From Pyropia yezoensis (lineage: Eukaryota; Rhodophyta; Bangiophyceae; Bangiales; Bangiaceae): a stretch of DNA of 64,000 bases. This document shows, piece after piece, positions 10,735 through 20,900 of this stretch. Position 1 is the first letter of the stretch, and every line of letters starts with the position of its first letter. Made by a program: the position numbers and the translations under genes. Below the pieces are notes generated by a model. That model ran no database searches and was not told the DNA's origin. It was given only the letters and a program-made list of their open reading frames with translations. Location of the stretch: NCBI GenBank assembly GCA_009829735.1, contig CM020620.1, forward strand, positions 29,110,951 through 29,174,950. Direction: 5' to 3'.

Positions 10735-11655
10735 TGTGAGGACCCACCTAAAACCGGGGAGCCCTCAACGTACTCGTGGGGGTGTCATCGGGCCCTGCGA
10801 GCCAATGGGGCGGCGGGGCACGGCGAAGAGGACAGTGGTCTCGACGGGGGTGGGTCTGGGGAAGAAGATGGGCGCGACGTCGGTGGGGATCGAGGGTACA
10901 AAAGGTAAACAGTGTCTTTGGTCTGTGTCTGTGGTTGCCCCTCTCGTCTCCCCCGGTGGCGCCGACACCCACGCATTATATACTCGCGTCGGGGCACCCG
11001 AGGTGCCCCAACGCATGCGTTTCCCCATCGCACCGCCGGTAGGCACAAAACGGCCCAAGAACAAAGCATGGCTCTCAGAACAAAGCATGGGCGGGCGTGC
11101 GCACTAAAGGAGTGCAGCCCCAGTTTGCCCGAAACGAAGGGGGTCCCGTGGATGGCGCCCAGCGCGCCCCACCAGCCGGCTCCACACGCCGATCGGCCAG
11201 AAGGTCCGACTGGCTGTAAGGGCCAGCAAGGCCAAATTCAATCAATCCAAAAGCCGGCGAGCCAGTCATATCGCACTCAGCCGCCAGCGAGGATGTGCGG
11301 TGTCCTCAGTGTCGGTGAATCATGTGACTGGTCCTTGATGCCAGCTTTCAAGCAGCGCAGGGAATAAAATTCAGGCAGCACAAACGGGGATGTCCGCCCG
11401 TGGTTGGTCGACGATGTCACTCGCTCCTCGTTGTCGAGTTTCGACGTCCATGACAGGGTTCCGACAGTGCGTTGACGGCGGCTTTCGTGCGGTCGGCCGA
11501 CGTCCGCAAAATGTCAGGGATACAGCGTGGTGTCGCCCAGGGTAGTGGGGAATTGATGTGTCTTGGGGGGAGTTATCGGGGCCGGACATGTAAGAAGAGG
11601 TCCCAGTCCATATCCCCTGGGTTCCGGGTGGCGATTTAAGGGGCAAATCCTTACA
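10735..11655 (-). repeat. Probable 5' LTR of element E1
   Basis: On the minus strand it begins TGTAAGGATTTGCC and ends in CTCACA. The first 164 bases match the 3' LTR stub. The part from 11108 to about 10761 is shared with a partial LTR at 15521-15881 and, more weakly, with the LTR of E2. A TATATA box lies at 10977-10982. The left boundary is inferred from the terminal ACA and the adjoining primer site and is less certain than the right one; an unrelated insertion inside it is possible. Confidence 0.6.
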
Positions 11656-11666
11656 CGGATCCTGCT

Positions 11667-12500
11667 TCAGTTCCGCCTCGCTTTTGGGCAGCTCCGAGCG
11701 AGGTGGCCCTTCTCCCGGCAGCACAGACGAAGTCCGTCGCGCATGCATCCCTTTCGCTCCTCGGGGGTCAGACGCGTCACTTGCACAGCAGAGATATCCA
11801 TCGGAGTCGACTCGGCCTTCGATACTGCTGCCTGGTACGCGTTGCTTTGAGCGCTGCTACGATAGCTTCCGAGTTTCGCCGCTTCCACCTTCAGCGCATC
11901 CAGCATGAGAGTCTCCACAGATTCGTACTGCTTGGTGCACAGGACTTCCCAGATGTACGACTTGAGTCCACGGCTGTACCGATCAATCTTCTCGGGCATG
12001 GTGATGCTCGGGATGTCCAGGACAATGGCCTGGAAAGTCTTGTTGTATGCTGTCACGTCCTTGATCTGCCGCCACTTGTGCAGGAGGTTCCGCGCCGCTT
12101 GTTCCTTGTTCAGGGGGTTAAACCGATGCGTCATGGCATCGCGAAGACTTGGCCAATCCGCTACAGCGCTTGAGGCCGCATAAGACTGGTACCATGCAAA
12201 CGCCTCACCTTGAAGATAAGTCTTCGCAATGGACAGGGCTTGGCCCGGATCCGTCCCAGCAAGATACTGGTCCATGTGGGATACCCATGCATCCACGGTC
12301 CCCAGCTTTCCAGAGAACGTGTTTGGCTTGTTCGGCTTGGGTCCACTTGGAGGTCGCACAACGTGTGCTTGCGTCGCCGTCAGCTGCTCCTTCAGTCTCG
12401 CCGTGTCGGCCAATAGGCTTTGGACATAAGAAGTAATTTGAGTCCATGCCTCAGGCGTCACAGTTGCAGAGCCTCCACCGCCGGCGTTACCGGACTCCAT
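11667..12500 (-). CDS. gag: Gag of element E2
   Basis: ATG at 12500, 277 codons. Same layout as E1 gag: helical N-terminus, capsid domain (AWVSHMDQYLAG, WYQSYAASSAVADW, RFNPLNKEQAARNL, WRQIKDVTAYN) and a C-terminal knuckle. The knuckle reads LCCREKGHLARSC: the spacing is kept, but the E1 residues C-L-R-C are here R-L-C-C, so the first zinc Cys is replaced by Arg. The frame ends about ten bases before the E1 insertion boundary, so the stop may be supplied by original E2 sequence or by the junction. Confidence 0.88.
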   Translation of the reverse strand: MESGNAGGGGSATVTPEAWTQITSYVQSLLADTARLKEQLTATQAHVVRPPSGPKPNKPNTFSGKLGTVDAWVSHMDQYLAGTDPGQALSIAKTYLQGEAFAWYQSYAASSAVADWPSLRDAMTHRFNPLNKEQAARNLLHKWRQIKDVTAYNKTFQAIVLDIPSITMPEKIDRYSRGLKSYIWEVLCTKQYESVETLMLDALKVEAAKLGSYRSSAQSNAYQAAVSKAESTPMDISAVQVTRLTPEERKGCMRDGLRLCCREKGHLARSCPKARRN

Positions 12501-12506
12501 GGCTTA

Positions 12507-13058
12507 GGCCTGCTTATGTACTGTCTTGATGTGGGAAAGGCCGCGCAGGTGGCGATAGTAGTGGGCGTCACTCTCAAACTCGCGCTTGCAGTCCACACAA
12601 TAAGAAAGACGAGGAGGGCTGACCTTGTTCTTGTGCCGGCGAGAGGCGCGGTGGTCACGCCAGTTGGATTCGCCGTAACAGGTCACGTGACAGTAGCCGC
12701 ACTTCAACTTGGGCTTCGCGATCCGTCCACTCGGGCCACGGCTCTCCACACGAAGGGCGCGTCGTTCCACGGCTCGCACGGTACGAGGCTTGACCGTGCC
12801 CACTTGGTGCGGTGCCGCCTTTTCTTGGTCCGAGGCAGGGCGACGAGGAAGAGGCGGAAGAAGTAGGCGACGTCCAGCCGCCGCGTCTGCTACACGGGGG
12901 GGTTCAGAGCGGGTCCCCTCCCCGGTCTTGGTATTCTTGTTCTCTGGTTCCACTGGTGATTGGGTAAGAACAGTAACGAGATAAGCATACAAGCACCCTT
13001 GCTGTGCCAGATCAACGCTCCTGCTCCTCGCGTCCCAAAGAAGACTGCCTTGATCCAG
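12507..13058 (-). CDS. Double C2H2 zinc-finger frame fused in phase to gag of E2
   Basis: Open from 13058 to a TAA at 12504-12506. Two fingers with C-x2-C-x12-H-x5-H spacing (starting CGYCHVTC and CVDCKREF) lie in the C-terminal half, as in E1. The N-terminal half is Arg/Pro-rich. There is no ATG in the frame. The gag ATG follows three bases after the TAA and is in the same frame, so zinc-finger and gag domains form one reading frame interrupted by a single stop codon. Stop readthrough, reinitiation at the gag ATG, or a once-continuous polyprotein with a nonsense change would all fit. Confidence 0.7.
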
Positions 13059-13559
13059 TTACGGGCACACGGCCACTGGACCAAGGGAGGCTGCTCTGAA
13101 GCGCTACGACCAGACTCGCTGTGCACTCCCTTGTAAGGGAAGGCCACTGGAGTGGGAGCTTACCAAGGCTTAGCCCGGGAAGGTCCACAGTCCAGTCACC
13201 TGCGGCCCTGTGGGGGACTGACCCGGTTCAGTTAGGGAGCACGAACCTCCCGGACCGAGCAAGCCTGCACAGAGACGCGTCGCAGAGGAGTCCAACCGTC
13301 AACCCACAGTAGTTACCCGCCCTGCGCGCGCGCGATGGTGCGCCCCGTTGGAACCGAACTGACCCCCCCCACCAGCAGCACGCGGAAAACTGGGGTGACG
13401 GGACGAAGGGAGCCCCGTGAGGGAAGACCCCACCCCGAATGGCACGATGGCCCGGTGGTTAAAGGCCAACCCGAAGACAGTGGGGCCTCGCGACAGACCC
13501 GGGGAGAGGCCGGCGAGCCCGAAGGCTGCCTTACCGCGCAAAAGCGCTCGGTATCGGGG

Positions 13560-13586
13560 GCGCACGCACGCACGCACGCACGCAGG
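13560..13586. repeat. CGCA microsatellite
   Basis: About six copies of the tetranucleotide CGCA/GCAC in tandem, just beyond the E2 LTR end. Confidence 0.85.
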
Positions 13587-13612
13587 GTAGGAAACTACCT
13601 GAAGCTACGAAA

Positions 13613-14101
13613 TGTAAGGTGAAGCGCAGCGAAGCGCCGTCCGCGACCGCACACTCGTGCTCGCACGGTCCCTCGCTCGCCACCTTACGCCCACCCTCAA
13701 CGCACGCGCGGTACGACGGCGGATAACCTACTCAGTGTCGGTCGGTCGCGCGCAACACGTGCGCGCGAAGAAGACGTCCGCGAAGAAGACGGGTGCGAAG
13801 GGGATGAGCTTGACGTCGGTCGTTCTCGGGTTCTAGGATTCAAAGGTGTTTATGTCGATGGGCTTGAGTCCTCCCTCCGTTCTCCACCCTCGGTCGCAGG
13901 CACGCACGCTTTTATACCCTCTGGCACACCCCTCGGGTCGCTCACAGGGCCCTCGGCGTAGTCCCTCTTGTTTGCCACACCAGGTGGTCCGAAAACGCAG
14001 GTCAGCACTCGTCGCGGCACACCCCCCTCTCAAAAGGGTCAATCCGAGGGGGTGGGCTACTTGCAAGATCGTTCTTGCATACTATTGGTAAGCACGTTAC
14101 A
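13613..14101 (-). repeat. Probable 5' LTR of element E2
   Basis: On the minus strand it starts TGTAACGTG and ends CCTTACA (inverted repeat TGTAA/TTACA). A TATAAAA box lies at 13916-13910. The stretch after the box (ACCTTT...GACGTC...TTCTTC) is similar to the E1 LTR and to the copy at 15.5 kb. Boundaries rest on the terminal motif and the adjoining primer-like TCGTAGCTTC at 13610-13601. Confidence 0.55.
13910..13916 (-). promoter_or_regulatory. TATA box in E2 LTR
   Basis: TATAAAA on the minus strand, followed by GCGTGCG. The related copies have TATATA at 10977-10982 and 15741-15746, so the position is conserved among three LTR-like copies. Confidence 0.55.
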
Positions 14102-14932
14102 CGCTCCCAAACGCTGTCCCAGAGGCTGGGAACGGGATATGCGATACTATTGGTTCCCGTCGAGCTATGGCAATTCCAGCACCATTATTGGCCTTCCATA
14201 ATGGGCCCTCTGGAGGGGTCCCAGGGCCACTGTAAGCCACGCATCCTGCCACGTGTCAAAATATATTGGTGGAAGATCTTTGGGGGGTTCAAGGTTCATC
14301 CGGAAGGCGTTCGAAGCTTTCTGAAGAATCTAGAATCCACAGGATGCGGTCCGAAGATCACAGATCAAGTACGGTTGTAGTTAGCATGACATCAGTGGCT
14401 TGACGACCGAATTGGATCAAGTAAGGGTCGAACCCTTACAGGAGCAGGGGGCAGTCACTTGGTGTGGGTGGGGGGAGGGGAGTGGGGGAACGTGCCGTGG
14501 CCGGCATGGGCGACCACGTGAACGTCTGATGGTGTGCCGAGGTGTGAGGCGAGTGACCAGGAGAGTGGAGGCGTCCATTGAAGGGGGGGGCCGATCTTGC
14601 TGATGACTACCACGCGTGACGGGGGCGGCAGTGCCTGCTGTGCGACCGGCCGCTCGGCGGTCGCGCTACAAGAAGACTCGGGGACAACCGCCGCCCGTCG
14701 GTCCATCTCTTTCCGCTCTTTTTTTGCACTGGCCGCCCTACACTCACGTTTGTATATATGTCGGGCCGCTGACTCTATCATGGCGCACTGCTTTCAGGAC
14801 GCTGGCGCTCTTTTATACTTTTGTACTATGATGCCCCAGCTCTGCGGTACGGCGAAGTATTCCAAGGAAAAAAGAAAACCTGGCCAAAGGGGATAAAAAG
14901 CCTTTGCTCTTGTACCATGTTCACAATAAAAC
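14102..14932. other. Intergenic DNA without a supported gene
   Basis: Contains a short hairpin at 14421-14439 (arms GTAAGGGT/ACCCTTAC). All frames are short or compositionally odd. It lies between the E2 LTR and the Harbinger remnant. Confidence 0.6.
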
Positions 14933-15520
14933 TCAAAGGTAGTGCTCCAAAAGCGCTGCGCGCTCCTTGAAGATGTCGGCTGCCAGGTAATTGCGCAAAT
15001 CCACGTGCGCGGTCTGGGTCCGCACCTCCCTCCACGCCTGCGCTGCCCGCAAAAAAGAGTCCTCAGGCAGCTGCCCCAGTGGCTGAACAGCTGGGGGAGG
15101 GTGCGCCAGAGGGTGAAGCCCCCCGTCAGCCCCACCGCCGGGTGACCCAACCCCGGCAGCAGCACTACCGGTTCCCCCCATCACCGCTCCCCCCCCAGCA
15201 TCTCTCATGCGCGCTCGCCGACGAGATAAACACCCGCCTCGACGTACCTTCGTAACCATGTTGTGCAAGATGGCAACGGCCTGCGCAACGACCATAACGA
15301 TCGATCTGCGGTTCTGAAAGGACTCCTGCATGCCCTTCGGGCACGCCCGCCACTCCCAATGCGAGCAGTCAAGCGACCCAATACAGCCTGGTACGCCCCG
15401 CTCCGCGCTCCGCTTCAGCAAGATCGTCAGCTCCTCCGGGTTCGGCTGCCGCAAGTAGTTTGGCCCAAGGATGCCCACAATGTAATACACCAGGTCTGCG
15501 AGGGACCACCCACACTTGGG
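14933..15520 (-). pseudogene. PIF/Harbinger transposase remnant with internal deletion
   Basis: The minus-strand frame contains GVPGCIGSLDCSHWEWRACP, the hallmark first catalytic block of the PIF/Harbinger (DDE_Tnp_4-like) nuclease, with the catalytic Asp in SLDCSHWEW. Shortly after, the frame jumps to AVAILHNMV, which in full-length family members comes after the second and third acidic residues, so the middle of the domain is missing. An Ala/Gly-rich tail of about 60 residues and a helical C-terminus follow. The N-terminal side is cut at 15520, where a partial LTR begins. The protein cannot be catalytic. Confidence 0.8.
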
Positions 15521-15881
15521 CAGCCCTCAACGTACTCGTGATGGTCTCAGCGACCCGTGCCAGCCAGTAGGGCGACAGGGTGCGGGGAAGAGGATGTAGA
15601 TGGTGGCGGTGGTGGGTCTGGGGAAGAAGACGGCGCGACGTCGGTGGTGATCGAAGGGGGTTCAAAGGGTTAATGTCGTCTTTGGTCTGTGTCTGTGGTT
15701 TCCCGTCCGGTCTCCCCCGGTAGCGCCGACACCGACCCACTATATACTCGCGTCGGGGCACCCGAGGTGCCCCAAAGCATGCGTTTCCCCGTCGCGCCGC
15801 CGGTAGGCACAAAACGGCCCAAGAACAAAGCATGGCTCTCAGAACAAAGTATGGGCGGGCGTGCGCAACGAAGGAGTGCAG
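15521..15881 (-). repeat. Partial LTR related to that of E1
   Basis: Strongly similar to 10761-11108, with the same TATATA box (15741-15746), the same CTCGCGTCGGGGCACCCGAG block and the same 16-base doublet containing AGAACAAAGCATGG. It interrupts the Harbinger remnant. Orientation is inferred from the E1 LTR. Confidence 0.75.
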
Positions 15882-15908
15882 CCTGTGAAATAACGAGAAA
15901 GTAGATAT

Positions 15909-15982
15909 CGGAGAGTCGGAATCGAACCCGGGCCCTTGAGAAGTATGCGGAATGGCGCGCTCAAACCACTGGGCAACCAGAA
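15909..15982 (-). tRNA. tRNA-like sequence, probably a tRNA-derived repeat or pseudogene
   Basis: The minus strand has a perfect box B (GGTTCGATTCC, 15928-15918) and a box A-like TTGCCCAGTGG (15976-15966) at normal tRNA spacing. The flanking bases do not form an acceptor stem and the T stem is poorly paired, so it is unlikely to be a working tRNA. It could be the head of a SINE. Confidence 0.35.
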
Positions 15983-17901
15983 CGGCTCCAGGTGGGGGGT
16001 GCGGCGGAGGTGGGGCCGCCGTGCGAGGCCATGGGAGCCGGGCGGGGGGCGGTCGGACGGGAGGGTGCCCCAGAACGCAGCAGGGCCGCCGGGTGCGGCG
16101 TCTGGGTGTCGAGGTTGCGCGGCCAATAGCAGGAGAGTACATGCACCCTGAAGATTTGCGGGGAACGCCTGTGGGCCATACGTTCATTGCTGGTGGGGAA
16201 AGTTAACCTGAAGGGTGGGACGGACTGGGGAATCGGGGGGGTCTAGCTCCACAGAAGGGTGGCACGGACTGGAGAATCGGAGGGGTCTAGCTCCACAGGG
16301 CGGAGTGCGTGCCTCGTTGTTCCTGTGGGTGGCACACGAGGCCAGCAATGAGGCTACCGTTGCAGAAGAACGTTGCAGCGTCGTCAGGCGAGGGGGCACC
16401 ACTGAGTGCCGTTGTCGACCCGATTCTCACGTGTGACTGGCACAGTGCTGGCGCTTGAAGGTGGTACCAGGCGATGACGTCACGTCCAGAAACGCCACCT
16501 TGGGCGCCCATTTCTTGCCACACGGTTGCTTCGAACTTATCTTAGTCGAAGAAAACATACGACTTCGTGCAGAGAGTACTGTTCTGCAAACGAAGCGCGA
16601 ATATGTGTCAAAATGCCACGTGTGAAGGTCGATTCGGGCTGAAATGAATAGTCCATTGACTATCGGCGTGACTAACGGGGCCTCCGTTGGTCACGCCGAT
16701 AGTCAATGGACTGTCGGAGAGCCATACGAGCGCCCACGAGGCACCGATGACTTGACATAAATATTACAAACTACACTCGCTACAAACGACGTTTTTGGAC
16801 CGTTTTAGTCATCGTGACGTTGCTGAAGAGCTCACTCTGTGCCACGTTTAGTTCCGAGCGCCACGTGTTGCTCACGTGGCACGATTATGGGAAGACATGC
16901 GCCGTTGGTCACGTTGGTGGGTACGCCCTCACCCGTTGCGTTTGCGAGCTGCTGGCGACGCTCGCTCACCCCCAGTTAAGCCGGCCTGAGAGCGGACTCA
17001 AGGGTTCAGAGCGATTTCGCGTCAACCATTGGCCCATAGCTCGGAGTCAGGAGGAAACTTGCCATATACTGAACATGTATAAACTATTCCAGGCTTCGTA
17101 GCACGTGTCACAAGGAAATCGAGCATGGTCGCAAAGAGCATCATTGGAAAAGGACTCAGGTTGCAAATATACATCAGAATGTGGCCTTTTCTCACTGTGA
17201 TGGCTCCAAATCTACTGCTTGTAGCACTGATTGGAGCGCACGGTCATCAACACTATGAAAACAATTGTGAAACACATATATGCTCTGAACCAACGCTGAA
17301 CCAACGAGAATCATCAACATGTCTTATATGCTTAAAACAGCGCTCATAATGGTGCAGGTTATGGTGCTCGCAAAGAACGCGAACAGGCGCTTCCTCATCT
17401 GGCATGTAATGGTCTGTACTCGTTGTTCCATATTGGTTGCCTTGGAGATGTTTGGTTATCCAACGGAAATATCTGATCAAGCCAGAAGTCGTTTGAATGC
17501 TGTACGTGTCTGATGTAATCCATATTCGCCGCTGAACCCTGGTGTCCACTCTATGGGTGCGCTGCCAGCCCCTTCGATTGCGTCTGCTGTCGCCTCCGCG
17601 AGTTGTCCTCTGCCTGCGCGGGCGTCCGCGCGCGTCCGCGTGCTGCCCCCTCCAGTGGCTGCCACCCCCCGTCCACCACAATTGTGAGATGCTGCACCCA
17701 CCCCCCCCCCCGCCGATTCACTCACGACATGCTGCTGCGCGCCTGTGAAGGCCCCGTCTTCTTAGTGCTTACGTTGCGGGTCCCTGCGCTCCGCTCCATC
17801 GCGCTGTGTGCGTGCCGGCTTCTTTCATGCGAGACCCTACGACAACGTCTAGACTCCGCTGCGTCTATCGTCGTTAAACGCCATCCGCTCGGGCCGCGCA
17901 G
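15983..17901. other. Intergenic DNA; no supported gene
   Basis: Holds a near-identical tandem of about 55 bp around 16214-16300 (repeated CGGACTGG and GGGGTCTAGCTCCACA) and the hairpin at 16650-16712. Base composition falls to about average around 16.5-17.5 kb. No frame here shows a recognisable domain. Confidence 0.6.
16650..16712. repeat. Perfect 23-bp inverted repeat (hairpin)
   Basis: Left arm 16650-16672 (from AGTCCATTGACTATCGG) is the exact reverse complement of 16690-16712. Five more pairs (AACGG/CCGTT) inside the loop extend the stem after one mismatch, leaving a five-base loop. It could be a fold-back element, a small-RNA precursor or a transcription-stop structure; no coding region overlaps it. 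Confidence 0.9.
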
Positions 17902-20900
17902 ATGGCGGCTTTCGGCGGCGTACCTGCGGCATGGGGCAGAGCCCCAGAGGTGGCCATGATTCAATTGTCGCGTGCTTGCACCAACCGTCGTGCTGGGGTG
18001 TGTAGCAGTGATCAGTACCACCGGCGTCTCCTCTTGCGCGCGTCGGGGCTAAATCTGGGGTGCTACAAGCCGCAGCAGTCACCTTTTGCTGGCGCACGTC
18101 TCTACTCTTCCTCTATCAGTGTACCTCAAGCTGCTCTTTTCGCACCATGCGGCCCTGTCCCCGCTCACGCTGCTGGCCTGCCGAATTTTTGGTGGGATAG
18201 CATATCTCTATCTGAGATTGGCGCCCAGTCCAAGGGTAGCGCCCCAAGGGCTTCTCAAGACGCCGTCGATTCGCTGGCGGAACAGTTGGAGGGTGTCAAG
18301 TTGGCCAGGCTGAGGCTGCCGGTGCAGGCAATCCAAGCCAAGGCCGATGGCGATGACTACCCACAGCTGCTCAAGATGGAAGCCAACATGGAGTCGCGCG
18401 AGCGAGAGCTGTCGAAGGCGCTCGATGCTTCTCGGTCAGTAGGCCCTGTGCGGCGGGTGTTGGCGCGGATGAAGGCGCTCCGCTATCCGCTCGAGGGGCG
18501 AGGTCGTAGCCCCCCGGACTTTGATGGTGTCTTTCAGCCTTTCCCGTACCGACCAGAGGTGAGGCTTCCATCTGTGCCCGGCTTTTGGGAGGACCTGGTG
18601 GGTGTCGTGGAGGAGGCTTGCAGCGCACTTTCCAAGGACGCACAGCATCCCTGGATTTCTCCTGGACGTCTACCTCTGCTTTACATGGTGTCGTCGTTTG
18701 GGCGGGGCAAGACACTTGCGCTTCGTGAGGCAGCCCGCTACTTGTACAAGGTCACTGATGTTGGGCCCCCGGTGCTCAAGGCGAAGCAGGTGGGCGGCGC
18801 ATCGGACGCTGACGACCCTGAGGCGGGGGTTCTGGCCCAGCCCAGTCGCATAGCCTCCGGCCGAGGAGTGGTTGTTCTGGCAGCGAACTTTAACGGCTCT
18901 TACCGTGTGGACATCATGGAGCAGATTGGGCTGAGCAGCCGTCCGGACGAGGCAGAGTACAATTACTACCTCTTGCTGTATGTGCGTATCCTGTTCAACG
19001 AGCTGGTCGACTTGTCTGACCCTCGCACGTCGCCATCGGGTCTCTTCACGGCGCTTCTTGGCAAGTTTATGAGGACTACCAGGAGAAGAAGTTCCGCTTT
19101 AAGGACGTATACGAGGAGGTGACCGCTCTGGTGGAGTCACGGGCTGGTCATGGAAGTGACAATGACGTCGTTGCTCTCCTAGTTGACGAGATTGGTAAGC
19201 TCCGGACTGGCATCGGCGGCCAGATCTGTTCGGACAAGGTCTTGGACCTGCGGCTTCCCATTCGCTCGGAGGCTTGCTCAATCGTTGAGGCCGGGTCGGG
19301 GCTAGGCGTGGCGTACTTTGTAGCCACGGAGTCCTCGCTGATGCTTGCCGAGCGCTCGGCATTAGGGCGGGCAGCCGAACCACTCATGGCACTCCCGCCA
19401 GGTGACCTGATCGCACAGACAGTTCGTCTTCTCGACGCAATGCGCGCGGGTGCCGGAGAAGCAGCCGGAGTCTATCCAGCTGTGAACACGTCCATGTGGC
19501 GGCTGCAATTGGACACCGAGACCGAGATCTTTATCGACCGCTTCCACGTGGCCGAGGTGTACGCGCTGTTGGGTGGCATGCTCTGGCGCTTCGTGGAGCT
19601 CTTTGCCGAGAAGCTACTGGTTGCTCCCAAAGCCGACCTGGTCAAGGTTCTGATGGCGGTGGACAGTCGGCTGGTGACAGACTCCGTGGGTGACGACTTC
19701 TCGTACTCGTCATTCTGGGAGCACTGCAACTCTGTTTTTCGCGACAACGTGCTTGCTGCTGCGCTGCTACCGGTCGAAGTGCTTGAGGAAGACCTCGTCA
19801 TACGTCCAGACGGCATCGGGGTGTGACCGGATGTAGCGTCTAATGCCGTCACGGACCCCTCAGACTTCTCAGAGTTGTCCCGCAAGGAGATTTTGGAGTT
19901 GCGAACGGAGCTGGCGCGGGAGGCCTATTTGCGCTTCACGAAGCGCACGCTTGCACAACTCACGTGGGGCAATGCGCTCTCTCTCGGCTTCTTCATGGCA
20001 GATCGTGGCAGCTCGTTTCGGCCGTCGGTGATCCCTGCCTCGTTGTTGGGTGCGTTGGTCTAGTACAACGCCTCGTCATCTTCCGCCTTGTGGAAGGCTC
20101 TGCGCGCTATCGTGCAAGTGGTTGTCACGACGAAGAACGATCAGTACGACCGTAACGACAAGCAGCTGGAGGAAACCAAGTTCGCTTGGTGTGGCTGGGA
20201 GCTGTTTATGCTTCATTGGGAGGTCCTGGTGTCTGCTGCTCGTACGCTACGCACGGCCCATTGGACTTCCGTCAGGTACTCGGACCTGTACGGGAGGAAA
20301 GCGGCTTTCAAGGGGTCAGGCCAGCTGCTGTCCGACGTCCGCATAGACGCTACCGTGGAGCGCACCGGTGTGATCTACTTGGCAGGAGCAGGTGCATCTA
20401 CGGGTGGGTGGACGATTAACGACCTGCTCGGCGGTAAGGTTCCCGAGACCTTACCAATCCATGTTTAAACTGCCCCATTCTGCTCCTGCTGTTGATGGCA
20501 TTGGCTTTCGCCGTGCTCTGAACGACGTTTCAGGAGTTGTCTCGTGGCGAGCTGGTTGCGGAATGGTATCAGGAGAAGCACTCCAAGCCTACGGCTGCGA
20601 CCGTCCTGAGCGCGAGCGATGTGAAGAAGTCGCTGGACAACATGGGGTGGGTGGGCAAGGACGCAGCTGCAACGCAGTTCTACGGCGGTCAGCACGGCTA
20701 TGGCGACTGGGGTCGACGGTCCATCTTCGTGTATGCGGGCTTGCGCAAGGTGTCTGTGAGAGCTGTGAACCATCCTTTGGCGGCCAACGCGTTTGTGCTC
20801 GATGAGAGCGATCTGTACGCGTTGCTTGGACACACAATGTACTGCTTGGCACGTGCTCTTTACCTCCTGCTTCCAATGGATGGGACTTCCACGACGGCCG

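Larger units (their letters stand above)
5081..11655 (-). mobile_element. Ty3/gypsy chromovirus E1, decayed, nested in E2 and interrupted by A
   Basis: Minus-strand order: 5' LTR (11655-10735), primer-binding site, zinc-finger ORF, gag, pol with a C-terminal chromodomain, a poly-purine tract (the poly-C run around 5243-5255 on the plus strand), and a 164-bp 3' LTR stub cut by element A. The stub (5081-5244) matches 11491-11655 almost base for base, which identifies the two LTRs. Pol carries several stops and has lost catalytic residues in both RT and integrase, so it cannot move by itself. Its right end abuts the end of the E2 gag gene, so it inserted into E2. Confidence 0.85.
11656..14101 (-). 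mobile_element. Ty3/gypsy element E2, 5' half (LTR, zinc-finger ORF, gag)
   Basis: Minus-strand order: LTR (14101-13613), primer-site-like sequence, zinc-finger frame, gag. Downstream of gag the sequence switches directly into the LTR of E1, so E2 was split by E1 and its pol, if still present, would lie beyond element A and outside the window. A gag-only element is the alternative. Confidence 0.75.

Noticed and set aside
11491-11655. Gag-only element formed by E2 gag plus a 3' LTR
   Set aside because: The 164-bp repeat after E2 gag first looked like the 3' end of a short E2, but it begins a longer LTR leading to a primer site and the E1 coding region, so insertion of E1 into E2 is the simpler reading.
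13300-13560. tRNA-like box A (TGGCCCGGTGG) near 13450
   Set aside because: No box B at a suitable distance and no stem pairing.
15909-15982. Functional tRNA gene
   Set aside because: Boxes A and B are present, but acceptor and T stems do not pair, so it is listed only as tRNA-like.
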